Part shown: piece after piece, positions 32,663-41,688 of the stretch
Position numbering within the stretch: the first letter of the stretch is position 1
Layout of the letters: each line of letters begins with the position of its first letter
Origin: Planctomycetota bacterium
GTDB lineage: Bacteria; Planctomycetota; Uabimicrobiia; Uabimicrobiales; Uabimicrobiaceae
Direction: 5' to 3'
DNA length: 44,969 nucleotides
Assembly: GCA_029260735.1 (NCBI GenBank)
Contig: JAJDCR010000108.1
Location: 1 to 44,969 of the forward strand
Position numbers and translations under genes: made by a program
The notes under the pieces: model-generated
Databases searched by the model: none
Told to the model about the DNA's origin: nothing
What the model saw: only the letters and a program-made list of their open reading frames with translations

Positions 32663-32713
32663 GGAGGTGGCAATTCCTCCGCGAAACTAAAGACTTCGTG
32701 GTTTCCTTGCCAC
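32663..32713 (+). promoter_or_regulatory. structured leader with competing hairpins
   Basis: GGAGG (32663-32667) can pair with CCTCC (32676-32680). The overlapping GTGGCAA (32667-32673) can instead pair with TTGCCAC (32707-32713), enclosing GAAAC (32683-32687) paired with GTTTC (32701-32705). The structures are mutually exclusive and end 6 nt before the methyltransferase ATG. It could be a leader regulator or just an intergenic palindromic element. Confidence 0.4.
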
Positions 32714-32719
32714 AATTCT

Positions 32720-33562
32720 ATGAAACGAATATTTGGTTCTCACTGGTCAGATTACGAATTAATTGATGCTGGCAATAATAAAAAATTAGAGCGCTTTGGA
32801 GAAACTATCCTTATCCGTCCAGACAGAAATGCTTACTTCTCCCCCGTCCTCTCCACTAAAGAATGGTTACAAAAAACACATTTCGAGTTTATAGAAGAAA
32901 CAAGTAGTAAGGGAATATGGGAAACACTAAAACAAAACACCCCTAAAGAATGGCAGATTAGCTATAAAAGTTGTGCTTTTAATTTACGCTTAACAAAATT
33001 TAAACACATCGGAATATTCCCTGAGCAACAAACTAATTGGGATTTTATTAAAAGTCACATCAATAAAGGAAATAAATTCTTAAACTTATTCGCTTATACT
33101 GGCGGGGCTTCATTAATTGCTAATTCAGTTGGAGCAGATGTATTTCATTGCGACTCTGTCAAACAAATAATTTCATGGAGTAAAGAAAATATGGAGAGTT
33201 CTAATCAATCAGATATACGTTGGATATTTGATGATGCTCTGAAATTTGCAACAAAAGAAGTCAAAAGAGGTAAAAAATATAAAGGTATCATAATGGATCC
33301 TCCAGCTTATGGGTTAGGAACAAAAAAAGAGCGTTGGAAAATCGAAACTAAATTTCCAGAATTAGTTGAAGTGGCAAGTGAACTCATAGATAAAGACGGT
33401 TTCTTAATTATCAATACCTACTCTCCAAAATTAAAAGAAAAAAATATTCAAGCTATAATAAAAGAGTATTTTTCTAACAAAAAAATAGAAATCAATAAAC
33501 TTTCATTAAAAACAACTACAGGAAAAACATTAGAATACGGAGAGCTGACACGAGTCTACTGA
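32720..33562 (+). CDS. RlmI/RlmK-like class I SAM methyltransferase
   Basis: This 280-aa protein has motif I NLFAYTGGASLIA (SAM binding), an acidic loop after the second strand (FHCDSVKQ), motif DDALKF and motif IV MDPPAYGLG. That is the order and DPPAY signature of RlmI/YccW-type 23S rRNA m5C or related methyltransferases. It lacks the N-terminal PUA domain of RlmI. The start has no strong ribosome site and lies in a structured leader. A copy with an internal deletion lies at 42923-43421. Target RNA or other substrate not determinable here. Confidence 0.85.
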   Translation: MKRIFGSHWSDYELIDAGNNKKLERFGETILIRPDRNAYFSPVLSTKEWLQKTHFEFIEETSSKGIWETLKQNTPKEWQISYKSCAFNLRLTKFKHIGIFPEQQTNWDFIKSHINKGNKFLNLFAYTGGASLIANSVGADVFHCDSVKQIISWSKENMESSNQSDIRWIFDDALKFATKEVKRGKKYKGIIMDPPAYGLGTKKERWKIETKFPELVEVASELIDKDGFLIINTYSPKLKEKNIQAIIKEYFSNKKIEINKLSLKTTTGKTLEYGELTRVY

Positions 33563-33797
33563 GTCTCATTTAGACTTCTTTTTCAGTAAACTGTTTTTCT
33601 GACACATTGCTGACACAAACTTGACACTTTTTAATAACCTACTTTCCTAATAAGGTTATAAAATGGGAAGATACGATTATCTTAAATGTAACCAAAGAAT
33701 CTTAGTTTATGGTCTTTATCGAGTAGGGAAAACATCCCCCGTCGATTTTCTTTTGTAGATAAACAAATAGTGACAGACGTTCTTATATTCATTTTTG

Positions 33798-35708
33798 TTA
33801 TTTAACAACAAATTTTCCCTCCTGGTAAACTAAGTTCTCTTTATTTTTACTATACCAGTCTTTCCAATGCTGATAAGCTTTGTCGGCATTCCAACTGGCT
33901 TTGGGAGCACCGAGGTTATGAATAACCCCTAAGTCTCTTGGCCTACCAGGAGTTTCTAGACCGGTCAATCTTTCAAGAACATCTATTGCGACTTGAACAA
34001 AAGGTTCTTTACGAAGACTAAGTAAATGGATGAGAGAAGGAAAAGCTTCTTTATCTTCCTTTGCCGCTAAAGCCATACAAGCTCCACAGTATAGATCGTA
34101 ATTATTTGTTTTTATTTCTCGAATAGAGGCTAATTCTTTGACCAAATTATGATTGGTAAAGGCTTCAAAGCTATAGGCTAAGGTTATGAGGAGCAAGTTT
34201 TTTTCCGAAGAGTAGGTTTGAAGATGGTTTCGAAAAGAATCATAGAGTTTTTGAACCTGCTCAGGGGATGTGTATTGCCAAGTATGGATAATATCGCACC
34301 TAAGCCAAAACTCTAAAGAATGGTAGAGGTCGGGATATTTTCCCTGTTCCAAGAGAACTCCTTCCAAAACATGAAAGGCTTGGCTTTTTTCTTCTGGATT
34401 TCCATTTAAATAGAGAACCATAGCCGCGATCGGATTTTTGGATCTACTTCTTGCCAAAGCACATAGATTTTCCAGTAAGTAGGGATCTTGATGAGAAATT
34501 TTTTGGACTTTCTCGGTGTAAGGAGACTGAGTAAACTCTCTCACCGTTGCTTGGGGTAATATCCGGTGGAGAGCTTCTTCTAGGAAATAGTATTGGAAAG
34601 GATTTTTAGGACTGTAGGGAACAAAGAGAATTCCATTGGCAATCTTCTCTTTTTGGGAAAGAAGTTCTCCTGCCATAAGTCGAATAGAAAAAGAAATATC
34701 AAAAAGACAATGCTTTAGAGTTTCTCGAACTTCAGGAGTATCTTTTTTTGCTATTTCCTTTATGGCCCAAGCTCGATCGGTTGGACTAGGGTCATTCATA
34801 GCAATATCAATTAAGAGATCTGTTAAGTCTTCTGAGGAAAAAGAGGAGCACTGTGCGATAATAGACCATTGTGCTCTTTGGGGATCGTTTTGCAAAGCTT
34901 CTTTCACTAAATCTAAAGCCCTGGATTTATTTTGAGCAATCAAGCTCTTAAGGATTTTATTTTCTGGAACTTCTCCTAGGACTTCCTTGATGGGAGGTAA
35001 ATCCCGATACAAGTGTTCGTTATAACGAGCAATAAACATTTTTCCATATTTCTCGACAACCTCCTTTTCCCAATCACTATAAACGAAAGATATTGGGTAA
35101 TGGCTATTTCCCAAATTTGATTTAGGAGTAGCTTGAAACAAAGTCTCTCGTGTTATTTCTTCTGGCACTTCTTGAGTTTTTTCTTTCTCTCTTTCCTCTT
35201 CTTGCCTAATGAGTATTTCAACAGGACTTCTGGGAAAAAGTTGGAGTAATCTCCCGTGAACAGAAAGATACTTGCTCTCTTTATCTTCATTTTCACTCAC
35301 TTCGTAAATCTGAAAAGAAAAAAACTCTTTTTCTTGGCTTTCTCCATTCTTCACTTCAAAGATTAAGTTTTTTCCTTCTTGATGATGATAAGGGGGAAGA
35401 ATTTCAAGAAAGTTTGTTTCGGGAGAAATGAGGACATAAAGAACTTCCGAAGACTTTCTTTTTTTTTGGAGGATTTCTTCCAGAAAATGGTAGTTGCGGT
35501 CGCTAGTTTCCAAGAGATCGGTACGAACATGATCTAAAAGAATATCTTGCTCTGTATATGACATCATCTTATATAAATAGAAGGCCTTCACTCTTTCTCC
35601 ATTATTTTTGGATAAGATAAAAAAGCCCTCGCTTTCTATGTATACCTTATCTTCATCTGCTGAAACAAAGAAACACAACAATAAAATCACTATCCCAAAA
35701 ATTTTCAT
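33798..35708 (-). CDS. secreted HEAT-repeat protein
   Basis: This 636-aa protein has a signal peptide (IFGIVILLLCFFVSADED), an N-terminal beta-rich region (about 20-165), an acidic/basic linker (EEEREKEKTQEVPEE) and, from about 230, HEAT-like helical repeats (WAIKEIAKKDTPEVRETLKH; CMALAAKEDKEAFPSLIHLL). The C-terminal YQHWKDWYSKNKENL is a common ending of planctomycete HEAT proteins as I recall them. It would act outside the cytoplasm as a binding scaffold. GGGAG lies 8 nt upstream of the ATG. It is monocistronic and the function is unknown. Confidence 0.78.
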   Translation of the reverse strand: MKIFGIVILLLCFFVSADEDKVYIESEGFFILSKNNGERVKAFYLYKMMSYTEQDILLDHVRTDLLETSDRNYHFLEEILQKKRKSSEVLYVLISPETNFLEILPPYHHQEGKNLIFEVKNGESQEKEFFSFQIYEVSENEDKESKYLSVHGRLLQLFPRSPVEILIRQEEEREKEKTQEVPEEITRETLFQATPKSNLGNSHYPISFVYSDWEKEVVEKYGKMFIARYNEHLYRDLPPIKEVLGEVPENKILKSLIAQNKSRALDLVKEALQNDPQRAQWSIIAQCSSFSSEDLTDLLIDIAMNDPSPTDRAWAIKEIAKKDTPEVRETLKHCLFDISFSIRLMAGELLSQKEKIANGILFVPYSPKNPFQYYFLEEALHRILPQATVREFTQSPYTEKVQKISHQDPYLLENLCALARSRSKNPIAAMVLYLNGNPEEKSQAFHVLEGVLLEQGKYPDLYHSLEFWLRCDIIHTWQYTSPEQVQKLYDSFRNHLQTYSSEKNLLLITLAYSFEAFTNHNLVKELASIREIKTNNYDLYCGACMALAAKEDKEAFPSLIHLLSLRKEPFVQVAIDVLERLTGLETPGRPRDLGVIHNLGAPKASWNADKAYQHWKDWYSKNKENLVYQEGKFVVK

Positions 35709-35922
35709 CTTAAAAACTCCCTTTTCTTAAAATAGTTAGTAAGAAATTACATGGATACCAAAGGCATACTTTTAGTCTTATCTTGTAGAAAGTAAAAATG
35801 CACTAAGGAAATTTTTACTCATTAAATGATTAAGAGTAGAGGGATGTTTTATCTAGTAGAGAGAGGCAAAGGGTTTTTAAATTTCATTTGGTGGTAAAAT
35901 AGCCGCCCCAAAATCCATTACT

Positions 35923-36286
35923 TTGGGATACGAGGAGAAGAATACTGATAGGGGGATACAAGAGGAACTAGCAGAAAAATATGGGATATCAATATCACAA
36001 CAAAACGTGATAAACCAAGATAGAACATACATGACGCTAGTAAAAATGTTAGGAGATCAAGAAGATGACGAGAAATGGAATAAGCTAAAAAAACAAAAAG
36101 GTGTATGCTTTTTTTGATCCAAAGCAAGCTATAGCAGAGTGTTGTCGTGTAGCTAAAAAGGGAGCGACGTTTACTCTTACTACAAATCTTAAAGGGCAGA
36201 TGCAGCCATTCTCTGATCTATTTCGAGAAACTTTAATCGAGCTAAAGCTAGAAAAAAATTTAGAAAAATTTGTTCAGAGCGAATAA
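35923..36286 (+). pseudogene. remnants of broken genes, including methyltransferase C-terminus
   Basis: From about 36101, the frame reading YAFFDPKQAIAECCRVAKKG and continuing TFTLTTNLKGQMQ looks like the C-terminal third of a class I SAM methyltransferase without its SAM-binding half. Just before it, a 64-codon frame from a TTG at 35923 (contains IQEELAEKYGISISQQNV) overlaps in another frame and resembles nothing I know. Together this looks like decayed or truncated genes rather than working ones. It is next to PEP-CTERM and repeat-rich DNA. Confidence 0.5.
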
Positions 36287-36295
36287 AAGAGTTGA

Positions 36296-36994
36296 CTAGT
36301 TGGTTCTTTTGACAAAAATTCCCATAACAACTGCTAAACTAAGTAAAAGTATACTGGAAGCCTCGGGAACAACTGCTTCTGCCAAGCGAAAATTGGCTAC
36401 GCCAATATTATCACTTCCATCTTCATCGTCAAAAAACATACGCGTAATCGGGTCCGATGAAATGACCCCGAGAAAATTAAAGCCATTGCCATCAGTACCT
36501 GGAGTAGGAATTCCCGATTCATCTAAGGTACCCAAAAGAACATCACCTGATCCAAAAATAGAAAAAGTCTCTCCAGTTTTCTCGTTATTAGAAACTAAAT
36601 CGAAGGCAAAAGCGGTTAAGCCAGGTCCATCCAAAACACGTATTTCCCAATCATCGTTTTGCAAGGCTCCTCCTCCAAAAACTCCTATCGAAAGAGAGTT
36701 CGAAATAGGTCGCGAAAACTGTATATTAGTCTGTAGAATAGCTTCTAGTTGCAAACTATGCGACAAATTTGTATTGCTACTTTGGAATGTAAGTACCCGG
36801 CTAATTGTATCTAGGTCATTGGGGGGAGAAGCTATTTCATCAGCCAAGGCAACATTAGTGGCATTAGTATTGAATATTTCAACACTTTGTACTGCAGCCA
36901 ACCAGTTGGCTTCATTCGTAAAAAATTGAACACTGGCCCCATAAGAGCTTGTGCAAGCCATTGCCAAAATAAAAATTAAAATAAGTTTTTTCAT
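36296..36994 (-). CDS. PEP-CTERM-like protein with PEA variant
   Basis: This 232-aa secreted protein has a signal peptide (KKLILIFILAMACTSSYG) and a beta-rich body with FFDDEDGSDNIGVANFRL. The C-terminus is VPEASSILLLSLAVVMGIFV plus KRTN. This is a PEP-CTERM tail in which the last Pro of the motif is Ala, but the helix and basic end remain. It is not closely similar to the other two PEP-CTERM proteins in the window. GGAAGGG precedes the ATG. Export is firm; exosortase recognition of the variant motif is uncertain. Confidence 0.82.
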   Translation of the reverse strand: MKKLILIFILAMACTSSYGASVQFFTNEANWLAAVQSVEIFNTNATNVALADEIASPPNDLDTISRVLTFQSSNTNLSHSLQLEAILQTNIQFSRPISNSLSIGVFGGGALQNDDWEIRVLDGPGLTAFAFDLVSNNEKTGETFSIFGSGDVLLGTLDESGIPTPGTDGNGFNFLGVISSDPITRMFFDDEDGSDNIGVANFRLAEAVVPEASSILLLSLAVVMGIFVKRTN

Positions 36995-37103
36995 TTTTTT
37001 TCCCTTCCAATGAAATTTGGTTCGATAGTATCAAAGATCTATCGTTAGCAAAGTAATTGTATGAGATATAGAGATAGTTTGCAAGATTTATCAAAATTTA
37101 AGG

Positions 37104-37180
37104 CTAGAATTACGTCTGGCATAAGTATTTTTTTTGATAGCCGTTGTTTTTAGAGGCTAGAATTACGTCTGGCATAAGTA
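37104..37180. repeat. intergenic 24-bp repeat, copies 2 and 3
   Basis: Two identical copies of the 24-mer (37104-37127 and 37157-37180), each preceded by GG and followed by a run of eight or more T, lie 53 bp apart. They match copy 1 at 24823-24846. The T-runs resemble terminator tails, but I see no strong hairpin in the 24-mer itself. The remainder of 36995-37349 holds only the terminator below. Confidence 0.85.
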
Positions 37181-37296
37181 TTTTTTTTAGAAAATAATCA
37201 GAAAGAAGTTTTTTTGCCGAGCCCTGAAATGAAATGGGAGAGTGTTGACTATCGAAATGCAAGTGCCAGCAGTTTAGGGTAACTTTGTAAAAATCT

Positions 37297-37321
37297 CCCA
37301 CCTCTAGATAATAGAGGTGGG
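37297..37321 (-). terminator. Rho-independent terminator
   Basis: A perfect 10-bp stem (37297-37306 with 37312-37321) with a 5-nt loop. On the minus strand AGATTTTT follows. It terminates the gene at 37350-37979. Confidence 0.8.
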
Positions 37322-37349
37322 AAAAAACTGATAAATTAGATAAGCTTTT

Positions 37350-37979
37350 TTATTTCTTACGCTTAGCCACTTCTATTTCTATAAATTCTGGAAGGAATGA
37401 AGGTGTACATCCTTTAGAGACCATATCACCTTTATATAAGCCGGTTTTTTCTCCTAAATCGATACAGCGAGATCGATATTCTTCTTCAAATACGCCAATC
37501 CATCCAGCACAAAGATTCATTGCCCATTGAACTACAGGGTCAGCCTTCTCCATATTGTCTTCAAGATAATCCATAAGTTCTGAAGTATTCTCATGAATTT
37601 TACCAGTCCACCTTAGCCTTCCTTGATAATACCAAAAAAGACGTTGGAGTATAGGTTCGGAGCTCTTTTGCCAAGACTCAAGTAGTTTTATGTTTTTTTT
37701 ATTTTTGGTAAGTTGATTTGCTAATAGCCATTCTGAGATCTGATTGCTCTGATCTGTCTCATGACTTTTCATATCTTCTACTATTTTATCTATGTATTTT
37801 TGATCTAGATAATTTTTATCCATGATCAAAACGGAAAGAAGTCTGGGGTAATACTTTCCTGTAGACCAGAGCTCTAATGCTAGCTCATGGTTTACTTTGA
37901 TCTTCTTTGCGATTTTTTTTATATCACCCATTTTAATGGACTCTCCATCAATCATGGGAAGAATTTCATCGATTTTCAT
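37350..37979 (-). CDS. AlkD-like DNA alkylation repair (HEAT-like) protein
   Basis: This 209-aa all-helical protein has ALELWSTGKYYPRLLSVLIM, QWAMNLCAGWIGVF and a conserved tail TGLYKGDMVSKGCTPSFLPE plus FIEIEVAKR. That pattern belongs to the DNA alkylation repair (AlkD/COG4912) family, which removes N3- and N7-alkylated bases using HEAT-like repeats. Length is typical or slightly short. AAGGAAATTC precedes the ATG. It is a single gene with its own terminator. Family call from pattern memory; catalytic Trp/Asp residues not verified. Confidence 0.7.
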   Translation of the reverse strand: MKIDEILPMIDGESIKMGDIKKIAKKIKVNHELALELWSTGKYYPRLLSVLIMDKNYLDQKYIDKIVEDMKSHETDQSNQISEWLLANQLTKNKKNIKLLESWQKSSEPILQRLFWYYQGRLRWTGKIHENTSELMDYLEDNMEKADPVVQWAMNLCAGWIGVFEEEYRSRCIDLGEKTGLYKGDMVSKGCTPSFLPEFIEIEVAKRKK

Positions 37980-38195
37980 ACTGAATTTCCTTATTTCTTT
38001 TATAAAAAGTGGTCAGAAAACCCATAAGTTTTCAGCTTAGAGGGGAATCATCGTCGTGAGCGAGCCTTTAATTAATGATGGACTAATAAAGCTATCTTTA
38101 GGAGATTATTGTGCCAAATTAAGAGGCAATTGTAAAACATTAGTTGACAGGTTTTATCTTCTATGTTCTTTCATTTTTCACCTCCACTCTCCTTC

Positions 38196-38228
38196 TTTTT
38201 TTTTGCATTTCGCGAAATGCAAAAAAAA
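38196..38228. terminator. palindromic bidirectional terminator
   Basis: A perfect palindrome: T8, GCATTTCGCGAAATGC, A8 (38197-38228). The GC-containing stem flanked by T and A runs terminates in either direction. It lies in the 391-bp gap between a minus-strand and a plus-strand gene. Confidence 0.65.
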
Positions 38229-38370
38229 TAAATTAAGAAAACACCTTGGATACCAGGTGACCGAGGATATTTACCTTGATCTACTTTTTTCTTTGAAAGT
38301 GATGAATAGTTTTGGTCTTGTAAGATAATACTATAAAACATATTTTTGTTTTCTTGCCAAAGGGGAACAC

Positions 38371-38550
38371 ATGTCTAATTCTCAGTTTAAGACGTATTTT
38401 TTTCTAAACTTCGTCGGTGGTTTATTTTTAGGCATTGCACTTTCTGTAAACATAGGGGCGGTAGAAAAATCTCCCATTGATCTACCTGGTTTTACTGGGC
38501 CACTACTTATTGTCGCCTATATTGCTCGAGTGGTATACCAAAGCTGCTAA
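38371..38550 (+). CDS. small membrane protein (59 aa)
   Basis: The ATG at 38371 has AAGGGGA 5 nt upstream. The frame gives 59 residues with two hydrophobic segments (YFFLNFVGGLFLGIALSV and TGPLLIVAYIARVV), separated by a short loop with IDLPG, and a final Cys. It looks like a two-helix inner-membrane peptide. I know no family. The good ribosome site and clean hydrophobic pattern support it, but no neighbour indicates a function; it could also be a truncated larger protein. Confidence 0.55.
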   Translation: MSNSQFKTYFFLNFVGGLFLGIALSVNIGAVEKSPIDLPGFTGPLLIVAYIARVVYQSC

Positions 38551-38880
38551 TCTCGCATTATTTTTAGTATAAGATCCTGCAGTTTCGGTATTTGTCGTAA
38601 TATCCTCAAATTAATATGCTTGTTAGAAACTCATCACCATCCATCAACTCAATAGCCTCAGCCCCACTCACCAAAGCAAATAAAAGCTTTTCGCAAAGCC
38701 CCTGGTTTTGTGGTAGTAGAGGATAAAAGATAGAACAAAATCGAGCACTACTACTAAAAAACCTAATATTCGTGCTTTCCTCTTTTCATAATAAAATTTC
38801 TCTTGCTTTTTTCGTGTTTTCGTTTATCTTTTTTCTTTATATGAAGCATCTTTTTTATTGGCTTAAAAAAAATAGAGATC
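38551..38880. other. intergenic gap; start of hydrolase duplication
   Basis: Nothing coding is seen in most of this stretch. From about 38848 it becomes similar to the leader of the hydrolase gene (TCTTTTTTATTGGCTTAAAA), marking the left end of the duplicated segment. Confidence 0.5.
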
Positions 38881-38881
38881 T

Positions 38882-39467
38882 ATGTACAATCCAAACACCA
38901 CTCTTGAAAATCTAACTAAAGAAACAATCAAACTCCCTCCTCCTATTAACCTTGGACATCACTCTTGGGCAGCAGTAGGTTTACAGGGAATCACTGTCAT
39001 GGAAAAGCTTATAGATTGCGACTGAAAAACATATCGGCTGTTTTGGAGCTAGCCTTGGAGCACAGTATGCAAGTCTTTTGCACGGAACAAGTGAGCGTAC
39101 CAAAGCTGCTTGCTCTTTTTTGGGTGGTGGTGACTTAACCCATCTCATATTTCATTCGGAAGATAAATTTCCTCGCTACTTGCGTCGTTGTGTAAAAGAC
39201 TTGCATATGGATGAAGACGCTGTAAGAAAATATGTAGCAGCCATAGAGCCTTGTAACCATGTTGACACGAACAAAGCATTAGATATGCTTATTTATGGAG
39301 CTAATCAAGATAAAGCCGTTCCCTCTCTCTCAACAGAGGCTCTGGTAGATGCTTGGGGAGAAGGTGTTAATTATAGAACGATTAGTGGAGATCATACAAA
39401 CGTCATTTGGCAAGCAAAAGGATTATTGCAAAATCTCGCAGCATTCTATCACCAAAAGCTTTCATGA
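38882..39467 (+). pseudogene. internally deleted copy of the hydrolase gene
   Basis: It starts MYNPNTTLENLTKETIKLPP like the intact gene at 28630-29595, then jumps from ...VMEKL to ...TEKHIGCFGASLGAQ-like sequence after a stop. About 375 bp of the middle (equivalent of about 29089-29467) is missing and the reading frame is broken. The C-terminal 130 or so codons with the D and H of the triad stay readable, opening from a TTG at 39078. It is on the opposite strand from the intact copy. It lies immediately upstream of pta. Confidence 0.85.
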
Positions 39468-39645
39468 TTAGCTCTTTTTAGACTATAGCTCCCTGCTTTT
39501 CTCTCCTCAACAACCCGCTTATCATGTTTATACTCTTTCACTTTATCTGCCCACCACATGAGTAGGTTACCTCACGTATAAGTAAATCCAAGAACAAAAA
39601 GTACATTCAACGACAAACGAGTACAACAATAAAGGATGTTTATTA

Positions 39646-41688
39646 ATGGCAAAGAATTTGTACATCACCACAACAGAGGCACAAAGTGGTAAATCACTTA
39701 TCACTCTTGGAGTTATGGAGTTATTATTGCAACATATTCCCAAAGTGGGTTTTTTTCGTCCCATTGTTGCTGATGATAAGGATCGTGATATAGAAATGAT
39801 TCGTTCGTATTTTAAATTAGATTTTGACTATGAACTGATGTATGGTTGCAAGGGAGAAAATGCACTAGATCTTATTACTAGCGGGCAACAAGACGTTTTG
39901 CTGGATCAGATTTTAGAGAAGTACAAAATTTTAGAAGAGCAATGCGACTTTGTGTTGTGCGAAGGAACGGATTACCGTGGAATCACTTCGTCTTTTGAGT
40001 TTGATATTAACGCTGAAATTGCCATGATGCTAAATTGTCCAGTTCTTTTGGTTATCAACGGCAAAGGAAAAAGTTCAGAAAGTCTTTATGACTCTATCCA
40101 TTTTTCGAAAAAGATATTTACCAAAAAAGAGTGCCTGGTTGTTGCAACAATTATTAATCGTGTTGAGAGGGATTACAAAGAGAAAGATGTATATACTATA
40201 CCTGAAAATGCCATTTTAACTTCTCCTACGGTTAGCAACGTAAAGAACATACTTTCTGCTGAGATTATATATGGTCAAGAGTATATAAATCGTAATATTG
40301 AGAGTTATACCATTGCTACCTCACAAAAAGTTTTGCCTCATCTAAAAGATAAAAGTTTAGTCGTGACTACAGCAGATCGTGAGGATATTATTTTTACTAG
40401 CGCTTTATCTTTTTTGGCAAAAGAGGGAAAAAATATTTCGGGGATTGTTCTTAGCGGTGAGCAGACGCTAAGTCAAGGTGCCCTAAAATTGCTAAACAAT
40501 ATTGAGACTTTTCGTGTCCCTATTTTGCATTGTCAGGAAAATATTTACTCTATTATTTCACAAATACAAAAAATGTACTCAGAGATTACTCCATACGATG
40601 AAAGCAAAGTTTTGACTTCTCTGCAAATATTTGAACGCTATATAAACCGCGAAGATTTGCAAAAAGCTATTGAGTTTTCAAAGCCTTGCTCAATTACACC
40701 AAAAATGTTTGAGTATGGACTTATTACTCAAGCACGGCGTAGTAAAGCGCGTATCGTTCTTCCTGAAGGCAGCGAAGAACGCATCCTCAAGGCCGCAGAA
40801 ATTGTGCACAAAAGAGACTTTGCTGACCTTGTACTCCTAGGAGATCCACAACAAATAGCCGAAAAAGCTCGCCGTCTGGATTTAAATCTTCACGATCTAG
40901 AAATTATCGATCCTAAAGAATCCCCAGACTTAGAAAAATTTGCACAGCAATACTACGAAATACGTAAGCATAAAGGTATTTCTCTCGACGCAAGTCGCGA
41001 AGTAGTTGCTGACGTCAATTACTTTGGAACATTGTTAGTTCACAATAGACGTGCGGACGGAATGGTTTCAGGAAGTGTACACACCACAGCACAAACGATT
41101 CGCCCTGCTCTACAAATCGTTGGTACTAGTGAAGGTCGCTCTATTGTATCAAGTGTATTTTTTATGTGCTTACACAATCGAGTTTTGGTATATGGCGACT
41201 GTGCAATTAATCCAAACCCTACTGCGCAACAACTTGCAGAAATTGCCATTGATTCAGGATTGACCGCACAAGCTTTCGGGATTGAGCCTCGTATCGCCAT
41301 GCTTTCATACTCTACAGGAGCATCAGGAAAAGGAATTGATGTTGAAAAAGTGGCACAAGCTACACAAATTGCACAAAGTAAGAACAGCAATTTACTCATC
41401 GAAGGCCCCATTCAGTATGATGCTGCGGTGGATTTGGAAGTAGCAAAGGCGAAATTGCCTAACAGCCAGGTCGCTGGTCGTGCCACGGTTTTTGTCTTTC
41501 CTGACCTTAATACAGGAAACAATACTTACAAGGCAGTACAGCGTTCAACAAAAGCATTAGCGATTGGACCGGTATTGCAAGGTCTAAATAAACCAATAAA
41601 TGACCTTAGTCGTGGCTGCACTGTAAATGATATTGTTAACACCATTGCCATTACAGCAATTCAGGCACAAAGGAGCCATAAATCATGA
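39646..41688 (+). CDS. pta: phosphate acetyltransferase
   Basis: This 680-aa enzyme converts acetyl-CoA and phosphate to acetyl-phosphate. Residues 1-350 carry the P-loop-like/DRTGG N-terminal region of long Pta proteins (YITTTEAQSGKSLITLG; KVGFFRPIV). The C-terminal catalytic part (about 358-675) has RIVLPEGSEERILKAAEIV, DGMVSGSVHTTAQTIRPALQ, MLSYSTGASGKG and GRATVFVFPDLNTGNNTYKA, all diagnostic. AAAGGA lies upstream. Its stop overlaps the ackA ATG (ATGA), an operon with coupled translation. Expression control not visible. Confidence 0.97.
   Translation: MAKNLYITTTEAQSGKSLITLGVMELLLQHIPKVGFFRPIVADDKDRDIEMIRSYFKLDFDYELMYGCKGENALDLITSGQQDVLLDQILEKYKILEEQCDFVLCEGTDYRGITSSFEFDINAEIAMMLNCPVLLVINGKGKSSESLYDSIHFSKKIFTKKECLVVATIINRVERDYKEKDVYTIPENAILTSPTVSNVKNILSAEIIYGQEYINRNIESYTIATSQKVLPHLKDKSLVVTTADREDIIFTSALSFLAKEGKNISGIVLSGEQTLSQGALKLLNNIETFRVPILHCQENIYSIISQIQKMYSEITPYDESKVLTSLQIFERYINREDLQKAIEFSKPCSITPKMFEYGLITQARRSKARIVLPEGSEERILKAAEIVHKRDFADLVLLGDPQQIAEKARRLDLNLHDLEIIDPKESPDLEKFAQQYYEIRKHKGISLDASREVVADVNYFGTLLVHNRRADGMVSGSVHTTAQTIRPALQIVGTSEGRSIVSSVFFMCLHNRVLVYGDCAINPNPTAQQLAEIAIDSGLTAQAFGIEPRIAMLSYSTGASGKGIDVEKVAQATQIAQSKNSNLLIEGPIQYDAAVDLEVAKAKLPNSQVAGRATVFVFPDLNTGNNTYKAVQRSTKALAIGPVLQGLNKPINDLSRGCTVNDIVNTIAITAIQAQRSHKS

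Noticed and set aside
36300..36929. 209-codon plus-strand ORF
   Set aside because: Antisense to the PEP-CTERM-like gene with its signal peptide and sorting tail; Ser/Lys/Pro-rich shadow composition.
38056..38328. 90-codon ORF with GTG start
   Set aside because: It runs through the perfect terminator palindrome at 38197-38228, has low-complexity Phe/Lys content there, and shows no family signature.
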